Assembly: GCA_964035795.1 (NCBI GenBank)
Contig: OZ038327.1
Span: forward strand, 2,597,553-2,661,552
Direction of reading: 5' to 3'
DNA from: Pterobdella sp. o SKG-2022
Lineage: Eukaryota > Annelida > Clitellata > Hirudinida > Piscicolidae
Length of the DNA: 64,000 nt
Of the stretch, positions 55,601 through 64,000 are shown piece by piece (position 1 is the first letter of the stretch; each line of letters starts with the position of its first letter). The notes under the pieces are model-generated. The model worked only from the letters and a program-made list of their open reading frames with translations, was not told the origin of the DNA and searched no databases. Both the position numbers and the translations under genes were made by a program.

Positions 55601-58600
55601 AATTCAGGCTTTGTCAATTTCAATCCTTTTGTGTCAGTTACACACGCCTATATATATACATCAATTGAAGCAAACATTATCATATGTTTATATTGATCAT
55701 TATTCAATGTTTAGTCAATAATAATAATAATAATCATTATATGTTATTATTAATAAACTCATATATATCAAATAATTACGTACCTATCTTCTCTTATTCA
55801 TCCTTAATAAATGAGGATGCTTTTAGCTTACATAATGCATACACATAGACGTTAATTACAACGTACATATATTGAATGCCAAAAGGACTATTAATATACC
55901 TTGAATACTAATCATATTCTATGGATACCATTCATGTATTAATAATTGCCACCCTGTTTATCACCATGCATTTGTGATGTTTGTGGGCTGTTTATATGGG
56001 AGGAGAAGGAGGAGGATTGGGGGGTGGTAGTGATGATGATGCTGGCTGGTTGTGGTGATTATGATGATGATAATAAGAATGATGGGGGTTTTGGTGGTTG
56101 TGATGCTTGGTATATTGGTGATGGTGGTTGTGAAGAGAATGAAAATAGTTATGATTGTGCTGATGAAACTATTAATAGATCAATTTTTGAATTATGCTTC
56201 AATTATGTATGTAACTTGATACACACATCCCCATAAAAGGCCTTTGCTTTTCAATGAGCCATATCTGACAAAAAAATAACTAAATGATAAATCAAACTGT
56301 TTTTCATAACATGTTTTGCTTCACCAATGGTTGGGCCTTTAATTGTACAGTTGCCAAACCTTCACCGTAGTTGTTAATACATTTGGTAGAAGAGCTACTT
56401 ATTTATTTATTTTGATCAAATGGACTAGCATCATTGTCAAACCTATTGATTGCACAACTAAAACCCCTTTAATGGTCAACTTACCTATAGATACTTTCAA
56501 TTCCAATTCATACTGCATCATATCAAGGGACTGCTGATACAACAATGGTCATCAAGCATATTCCTAACACTTGAACAAATATATATAACATAATCACTCA
56601 AAACCCATCATCACCCAACCACCACGCTCTAACAACAAGTGTATAACAACAACCAAAAACTCTACCACAATATGTTACTATAAACTGCAACAACAATATA
56701 CAACTAAACACTGCAACAACAACATGCAACCAAAAACTACACCACAGAAACAAGTACCACAAGTTGAAGTTTGGCACAGAGCTCGAGGTGGTCAAGGCAC
56801 CTACTTTTGATAAGGAGATTAAAGGTTGGTTGGGGGGGGGGAAGAGTGGGAGGTTAATTTTATTACGAAGGTTATTCATAACGGTAGGATGTGGTGGTGG
56901 TAGGTAAGGTTTCTACATTGGGATAGGGTAGTGTCACCGCAGCTCGTAGTGGTGTTGTGGTGGATGAGAGGGTATTATGGTGATATGTGGTAGCACGATA
57001 GTATGATATTTTAAGGTTATTATCATGGACTTCAAAATAAATCAATAATAACACCATGAACAGATGAGCACAACATCCAAGAGGGCCTACAAGCGAACAG
57101 TAATACCACTTCCAAGTGGAAGCATGGGAGACAGCTATTGAGACAGTTGAGTGTGGTGTGCTTGTTGTGTTGTAGTGTTGAATGTTGTGTATGCCAAATT
57201 TTTTTAGTGTTGTTGTGGGGGTGTCTGTGTGGTTGAATGCTGATATTTGGTGTTGTAGATGTTTGAAAAAATTGAAAAAAAATCGAATAGAAAAAATTTA
57301 ATAAACAAATGAAATAAAAACAAGGGTTTTTATGTAGAAATAAATGGGCGTGTGTAAGTTGCTATAAGTTCAACGTGGCCTTGTTGGGGTGTTTTGTGTT
57401 GTTATAACCTGCTTGACCATTATATTTCGCCATTGTTTTTCATTAGTCTTATTGCGTTGTGAGGTTTTTTCGCTATCCTATTTAGCGTTATAATGTTATT
57501 AGTGTCGATGTTTTTTGTGCGCTTGATAATGTGAGTTCAACTTACGAAAAGCTTCGTGTTATTATTCACTTCATAAAAGTGTTTGATTCAAATCGTTTTT
57601 GTTGATAGGCTAGTTTAGTTAATAATAACGTTGATGTTTTTATTATTTTTTCAGTGTACACCTCGCGCACACACACACACACACCCACTTGAATTTAAAA
57701 TGCTTTATCTAATGTTTGGTGGGTGCGCATTACATACCCATGTGTGTACACATAAACACATACATACATACATGCATACACGCACTCACAGATACCTCCA
57801 GGAGATTGGCTACACGGATACCATTATTGACGTCAGGTGAGCCTAATAATAAGAATAATAAAAAAAATAATCACATAATATAATAATTAACAATAAAAAT
57901 AGCAACTTGATATCAATAAAAAAATATATCAGTAATGACAAAAGTAGTTACAATACAAATTATTAACAATAACAACAATAATAAAATTATAAATAACATA
58001 ATAATAAAAACAACAATGCTATTGAAATCACAACAACAATAATACCAACCCTGATCACTAGATCAGCGAGGGTTCGACAGTTGTTAGGCCTGCAGCCCCT
58101 CAGTGAGGAAAACAAGCACAACACCACTAATGCTGCCCTTCCTGACAACAACCGGTTTGTATTGTTGTGTTGTTAGTGCTTTGTTGTGGTTAGGAGTTCG
58201 CTGTTGATGGTTTTCTGTTGTAGTTTCATTTAGTGTTGCACTGCTCTTCTTAACAGATTGTCTTTCATTCCACCCATCTATTCTAATCCACTTACACTTC
58301 ATTCGCCACATCACCCAACACATCATCCATCCAACAACAATTAATACATTAAAGAAAGCTGTCTTTTCTACAACTAATCACCTATTCATTACCAACCATA
58401 CAACCATCAACCCACTCATCAGCACCACAAAGAAAACCCTGAACGAGAGTGGACTGGTATCGACTGAGGCATCCATCATGAATACATTCGACTTCTTATC
58501 GGCCGATAATCCCATGGATGACGAGGAGGATGACGACGATGACGATGATGATGATGATAAGGATGAAGAGAGGGCCGTTAAAAAGCCAAAAATTAAAGTT

Positions 58601-60720
58601 AGTGGCGGTGGTAGTGATGGCAAGGGTGATGGCCTTATATATGTATATCAATATATTGAGGATTAAATACACACATATGCATGCAATCCTATGGTGATGA
58701 TTAAAACCTTATTTAATATTTTTGTATCTATCTATCTATTTAACTATCTGTCTGCCCATATATAAAAACCACCCATCCATACCACAGCCTGACTGGAAGG
58801 GAAACAAGAGCAGCAATGAAGGAATGGAAGAAGCTTTGGCGGAGTTCAACTTCCTTGTCAACTTTGGAGATTCTACTGACAATGCCAAGTTCAAAGGTGG
58901 GTGTGTGGACATTTTTTAGGTTGTCAGTGTTGTTTAAGGGTTGAGGGGATTGTTAGTGTTGTGATATGTGGCGTTTTTGAACAATAATAAGCCTATCTAT
59001 TCTTTTGTATTGTATTTATCAATGAAAGAAAATTGGGTTCAGTGATTATTGTTAAATTGGGAATTATCTACATGTCATATTGTCACCAAACTGACTGAAC
59101 CTCATCACCTCAAAACTAATTGCATCTCACTAAAGAAATATTCACTCCCACCGCAAAAACCTCACTTACCACCACCAAAGGAGAAGAGAATGGAGGGATG
59201 AAGGGGGATCGAGGTAAAGAGGACGAGTGGGACATTGATGACCAACGACTCAAATGCCTCAAGGAACAATACAAGAAGGATCGACAGAAGGATAACAGGA
59301 AGTGCGCCATGCTCTCTAACACACAAGAACGTTAGTCTATGGGGTAGTGATGGTGCTGGTGATGTGGTGAGTGTGTTTATTTGGTGGTGGTTAACATTAT
59401 GTTGATGATGTTGATGAGGGTAGTGGCGATGATGATTATGTGGTTGTGGGGAATAATAATGATGAATATGGCGTCAATGACGATGTAGATGATGATGAAT
59501 GTATGAGTGGTTGTGATGACAATGTTGAGGGTGGTGGCACTCAGGTCCCAAAAGATCAGCGCTACAAAGCATATTAGATGAGTCATCGTCGATGCACCCA
59601 CCTTCTCCACACTACATCCCGTCTGAAAACGGCTCTGTTGATGCTTTATCGCCACATAATAATGATCCTCAAAGTCCAAGTTGGTGGGAGAGTGGTGGTA
59701 GTGGAGTGCTTTTGGGGTTCATGGTAGTGTTGTGGTTTAGGTGCTAATCATCATGAATTTTCTAGAATTTTCACAAGAAAGATAAACAAACATTCATACA
59801 TCTGTCAAATCAATTTACTGACAAAGCATAAAAATTCATATTAATCTAAGCAAACTACAACCCGCATCATCACATAATCTCATACCACCACTGCATCACT
59901 ACAAAAACAGACGGAAGGATGAGGGGGGAGGATGATGCGTTGGAGGGTGTGTTAGGGTTGGGTGAGCTCGCTGATCTCACCCTCACCAATGATGCTGATG
60001 CCCTGTCTTTTGATGTATGTGTGTGTGTGTTTGTTGCTCTGTGTACGTTTTTTTTCTTTTGTTGTATGTATGTATTTGGGTTTTTTACGTTACCGCCCAC
60101 AACTCAATATCATCTAAAATTTTCTATCAACCTTTCTATTCCCATCCAGCTCCCAAGCATTCATTTACTCACCCATCCAACTACCCGCAACTTTTTGCTT
60201 TCCATAATTTTTGTTTGCTCAAAGCTTCCACCCTTCTATCCTTCATCAACCCAGCAGATGCTAGGGCCGAAGGACATCCACAGAAGTCCATGGAGTGGCA
60301 AGTTCACACTGAGGAGTCACTTTGATGGCATCCGCTCACTCGCCTTCCACCCTACTGAGTCGGTTCTCATCACTGCCTCTGAGGACCACCTACTCAAGCT
60401 GTGGAACTTACAAAAGACTGTGCCCTATAAGAGGCGAGTAGTGTGCTGGTGGTTGTGTGATGGTTGGGTGGTTAAAAGTTTGGTAGATTTTCATGCATGT
60501 TTTGATGGGTTACCATTACCATTATCATCGCCAATTCTATCATAATGATCCCCATATGCAATCATTTTCAATCATCCATATACCCATCACAATCACAGAG
60601 GAGGGGCATTATCAGATGTGGAGCCAGTCTACACATTTCGAGGTCATACCGGCCCTGTGCTGTGTGTCAAAGTGGGTGGGTGTTTGTAAACGTGGTGGGG
60701 TTGAGGTGGATGTAGATGTG

Positions 60721-60814
<94 letters not shown>

Positions 60815-63254
60815 TGGGTGAGTGGGTGGGTGAGTGGGTGGGTAGGTGTGTGTATGCAGGTAAATTGGATTGCAACTATCACTAGATAGATATTTCGTGT
60901 TTAATGTTTGAGGATGAGTTGTTTGTGAGGGGATTAAGGTGCTTTCCTAGTATTCGTTTGATGATGAGGGATGCAATAACAAAAATTGAAATCATCAAAC
61001 CTCAGGTGTCAAGCAACGGTGAGATGTGCTACTCTGTTGGCATGGATGGGTCTTTGAGGTAAGTGACTTTGCTAGAATAACATATTGCTAATAATGATAA
61101 TGATGATTAGGCGATAAACGATGCATAATAATAATAATAATTATAATGTTTTTGCTTCTTAAAGTCCTAGCTATTGGGACATAAAAAACAGTATAATCCA
61201 TAATGATGATATATGTCTTGTTGTTATGATAGTGGTGATAATGGTTACTTTACTGATACTCAATGATGATGCAACAGATGCTGGAACATTCCCAGTGCCA
61301 ACATCGATCCATACGACATCTTTGGTGGGTCTCTTGTATTGGCCTTGATGTGAAATTTCTCTTATTAACTCATCATTCAAATTTGGATACCTCTACCCGC
61401 TAAAACATCACTCCATCACCAAAATTCCCACTCTACAACCATATCAACATACCCTTCTTTTCCATATCAAATCACCATACACCTCCATATCAACCCACCA
61501 TACACCCCTATATCAACTCATCATCCATCCTTGCCCCAGACCCGAAGGTGCTACAGCAGACGATCCAGGCGCACACAGACGCAGTGTGGGGCCTAGCCAT
61601 CCACTCCCACACCAACCACCTGTTGACGGCCGGCTCTGACGCCACTGTCAAGCTGTGGGACCCACAATCGGCCACTCCTCTACTACATACATTCGCCTTT
61701 GATCCAGGTGCGTTCGCATGACTGGTGGGGGTGTTTAGTTGGTAGGGTAGAGAGAGTGTTGTGCTGTAAGGGATGGTGTGGAGGTTCTAGAAACAGACGT
61801 TACGATCATTGATAAACAATATTTATACACCCATCAAACATTAACACACGATTGGACATTTCTAACATACCCATACAACGATAAAATCATCACCCATTCA
61901 ATATCAACATCATCTCATCTACTCATACACCCGCTGCCTTTCACCACACAGAAATGGGCTCCCCCACATCGGCAGACTTCTCTAGCAGTGACCCCAACAT
62001 CGCCCTGGTAGGCAGCACCAAGGCACAAGTGCATCTGTATGATGTGCAAACCAACCAATCTGTCCTCACCCTCCTTTCACATCCTGGTCAGTTGGAGGGG
62101 TGGGGTGATGGTGGGGGAGGGGGGATTTTTTTTAATGGGTGGGGATGTGAGAGGTTTTCAAGACATTTTTGGATGCCTTTTAGAACTTTTTCAGGTGTTT
62201 GAGAAATTTTTTTAGTGTTGGTGGAGTTTGAATTGTTTGCTGGATGTTTGTAAAGGCAGAGATTGTTGACTGGGTGTGTGGTTCCGTTTTTATGTTTCAT
62301 TTAATGTTTTTTCATATATATTTTTGTGACTATACACACAAACACACACAGAAGGGCCGACAAACGACCAGATAAACAGGGTGGTGAGTCATCCCACCTT
62401 GCCCATCACCATCACTGCCCACGAAGATCGGCATATTAGACTCTTCGATAACAAATCAGGTTGGTGGTGTTGGGGGTGAGGTTGGATGGATTTGGGTTTG
62501 AATGGGTAGATGTGATTTAATCAAGTGGATGTATATGGATGCCACACACCTCCCACACAAAAACTATCTGCGCACACCTGCTTAAAAAACACACGCCATA
62601 TGTACACTCACTACCATACATACACTCACCACTACACATACACTCACGAACAAACACACAAACCTACCCACACAGGCAAAGTGATCCACTCAATGGTGGC
62701 ACATCTGGATGCAGTCACATGCCTGGCTGTCGACCCCTCAGGTCTCTACCTCCTCTCTGGAAGTATGTGACTTTTTTTCTCATTTCTTCAATGTTAGTGA
62801 TGATGATCATGATTTTTTGTCTTTTTCTGTATAATTATGTTAGTGGTGGGAATGGAGATATGATGGAGTGGTATGTATCCAATAGTGATGGTCATGGCAA
62901 AATGGTGTTTGGAAAAATTACTGATAATATGAAGTACAATAGCCTGAATCTAAAAGTAAGGACAACAAACAAAGCTTTTATAAGGGTAGCTTACATTATC
63001 AAGTGATCACTTGATAATGTAAGTTAGCCTTATAAAAGCTTTGTGTCATTTAATAAATACTTTGTGTTTGTTGTCCTTACTAATAATAATAGTCGTCTCG
63101 TTCGTTTTCATGATGGTATGGGTGGGTATTTGTTTAATGGTAGTGATGATGGTCATGCACCTTTTTGTGTTTTTTTGTTTAATTATGTTAGTGGTGGTGG
63201 GGGTGGCGATGAATTTTTGAATCTCATGAGAATATACGATTGAAAGACGCTAAA

Positions 63255-63287
<33 letters not shown>

Positions 63288-63491
63288 ATAACCGTTCTCA
63301 TAACATCACTAACAATTGTAGGCCATGATTGCTCGATTCGTCTGTGGAGTTTGGAGACGAAGACATGTGTGCAAGAGATGACGTCACACCGGAAAAAGTT
63401 CGAAGAAGCCATCCATGATGTCACTTTCCATCCCGCCAAGCCTTTCGTTGCTTCGGCGGGCGCGGACGCTCTGGCGAAAGTTTTCGTTTGA
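52634..63491 (+). CDS. STRN: Striatin-family protein (STRIPAK scaffold)
   Basis: Scaffold of the STRIPAK phosphatase-kinase complex, binding PP2A and GCKIII kinases. Exons: 52634-52831, 53006-53109, 56748-56824, 57064-57145, 57792-57836, 58062-58154, 58423-58597, 58788-58896, 59181-59330, 59545-59679, 59911-60014, 60258-60433, 60599-60671, 61006-61058, 61278-61324, 61540-61707, 61952-62086, 62352-62459, 62676-62762, 63322-63491; 762 residues (vertebrate members about 750-800). N-terminal YSMPGILHFLQTKWAKFEME begins the caveolin-binding and coiled-coil region, continuing ERKGQENLKQDLVRRIKMLE. Next come WKHGRQLLRQYLQEIGYTDT, an acidic run of about ten Asp in exon 7, and DEWDIDDQRLKCLKEQYKKD. 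WD40 repeats fill exons 12-20 (FTLRSHFDGIRSLAFHP, ASEDHLLKLWNLQKTVP, INRVVSHPTLPITITAHEDR, HSMVAHLDAVTCLAVDPSG) to the ending ADALAKVFV. One copy stands for the three vertebrate paralogues. Exon 10's end is the least certain edge. Exon 12 appears to use a GC donor. Confidence 0.97.
53493..53538 (+). pseudogene. Fragment resembling CDC73 exon 9
   Basis: Forty-six bp starting CACCAACACTTCTCTTGTCA match CDC73 exon 9 (within 48239-48326) with five differences. Translated in the CDC73 frame it reads [15 protein letters not shown] against [15 protein letters not shown]. Similarity ends abruptly on both sides, and an in-frame TGA lies about 40 bp upstream, so it is not a working exon as it stands. 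Confidence 0.7.
55113..55147. repeat. Short hairpin, 12-bp stem
   Basis: CCTTTTCAAGTCA and TGACTTGAAAGG pair across a 10-nt loop, with one bulged T. It lies between GTACAAAGCC and AAAAAGCTTTGTATCAATAA, words shared with the foldback repeats, so it may be a decayed relative. Confidence 0.5.
57146..57791. other. Striatin intron 4 with one hairpin-repeat copy
   Basis: Contains CTTGATAATGTGAGTTCAAC followed by TTACGAAAAGCTTCG (57522-57556) and continuing to GTGTTTGATTC, a good match to 12067-12138. CA and CATA runs precede the acceptor (57660-57790). Confidence 0.7.
60723..60813. repeat. GT dinucleotide array
   Basis: About 45 perfect GT units in striatin intron 13, giving spurious Cys-Val and Thr-His frames. 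Confidence 0.98.
62956..63080. repeat. 125-bp palindromic foldback element
   Basis: Outer arms GTAAGGACAACAAACA and TGTTTGTTGTCCTTAC; inner arms CTTTTATAAGG...TTACATTATCAAGTG and its inverse, meeting at the perfect palindrome ATTATCAAGTGATCACTTGAT. The right half carries an extra 22 bp (CATTTAATAAATACTTTGTG region). It lies in striatin intron 19. The right half reads CTTGATAATGTAAG...CTTATAAAAGCTTTGTG, the same motif as at 15.7, 26.4, 12.1 and 57.5 kb. Confidence 0.88.
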
Positions 63492-63811
63492 TGATGTAAT
63501 AGCTAATGACGTCACGGTCGATTATTATGAAGTAATAATTATGACGTCTGTCGTTGATGATACGTGGAAGATTGTGGTTGGCTGGAGTATTCTTGTCGTT
63601 TTTTAATGTTTTGTTTTTAGGCGTGTGAGATTGTGTGTTTGTGTGCACGGACGGGAGTAGCTGTGCTTCTAAATACTTGTTTCTCCCTGTATATTTCTTT
63701 ATCTACCCGTATATTTGTCTCTGTATCTACCTATCTTTTTAACTGATGGTTGGAAGCTTGATTTTAAAGCTTGGCAAATTTTTTGTGAGTTTGTAACTGC
63801 GTTTTTTTTCT

Positions 63812-63882
<71 letters not shown>

Positions 63883-64000
63883 GGTTGGAATGTATAAAGT
63901 GTTATTTAAATTTCATTTGAACACACATGAGACTTTGCAATTTAAAGTTGTCTAGTTTTCGTTGAAGTGTGCTAGGTTGGTTATCATTATCTATCTTTTT
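63492..64000. other. Striatin 3' flank with GT array
   Basis: Downstream of the striatin stop. Contains a perfect GT array at about 63813-63881 and TATC-rich tracts (about 63700-63740). No gene is seen before the window ends. Confidence 0.7.

Larger units (their letters stand above)
53110..56747. other. Striatin intron 2, 3.6 kb
   Basis: The longest striatin intron, AT-rich. It holds a CDC73 exon-9-like fragment (about 53493-53538), a diverged tandem segment (about 53690-53870, repeated TTCTCTATTATT...TTTATTAAC), a 12-bp-stem hairpin (55113-55147), AAT/TAG trinucleotide runs near 55480-55510 and a GAT/GGT-rich run at about 56010-56170. No further gene is seen. Confidence 0.6.

Noticed and set aside
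57631..57840. Open frame over CA/CATA repeats before striatin exon 5
   Set aside because: Only the last 45 bp (57792-57836) fit striatin and have an acceptor; the rest is repeat.
60493..60885. Open frames over the GT array
   Set aside because: Dinucleotide repeat in a striatin intron; the flanking exons join in phase without it.

Overview
The window is animal nuclear DNA: AT-rich, with short exons, many introns, LINE and SINE copies, foldback repeats and many microsatellites. It holds six protein-coding genes. I rebuilt five from start to stop by joining exons whose splice phases agree at every junction. The sixth runs off the left edge. All six are conserved bilaterian genes. The LINE types and AT-rich introns would suit a lophotrochozoan such as an annelid, but nothing here fixes the species.

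Layout. (1) About 255-13999, minus strand: the 5' part of a PRRC2/BAT2-family gene (18 exons seen). Its 5-kb intron carries a dead LINE in the opposite orientation. (2) 14000-16411: spacer between the divergent PRRC2 and laminin genes, with a 200-N gap. (3) 16412-35933, plus: a complete laminin gamma chain (41 exons, 1574 residues). (4) 37438-43714, plus: SYVN1/HRD1, the ER-membrane E3 ubiquitin ligase (12 exons, 677 residues). (5) 44294-44656, minus: MRPS21 (bS21m), 86 residues in two exons, head to head with the next gene. (6) 44947-52055, plus: CDC73/parafibromin (14 exons, 554 residues). One intron holds a LINE lying between two GATA arrays, and its last intron holds a second 200-N gap. 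(7) 52634-63491, plus: striatin (20 exons, 762 residues).

The neighbours do unrelated housekeeping jobs: translation control, basement membrane, ER-associated degradation, mitochondrial translation, Paf1-complex transcription and STRIPAK signalling. Only MRPS21/CDC73 looks like a shared promoter, with start codons 290 bp apart.

I found no convincing new gene system. The best leads are: a dispersed foldback-repeat family whose stem shows compensatory changes beside a motif resembling a degenerate hammerhead core; splice donors with an unusually frequent T at +3; a 46-bp copy of CDC73 exon 9 inside striatin with mostly synonymous differences; a changed nidogen-binding loop and a lengthened C-terminus in the laminin gamma chain; and a SINE whose tail motif recurs next to the first LINE. 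All coordinates and splice calls come from reading by eye, without alignment software.
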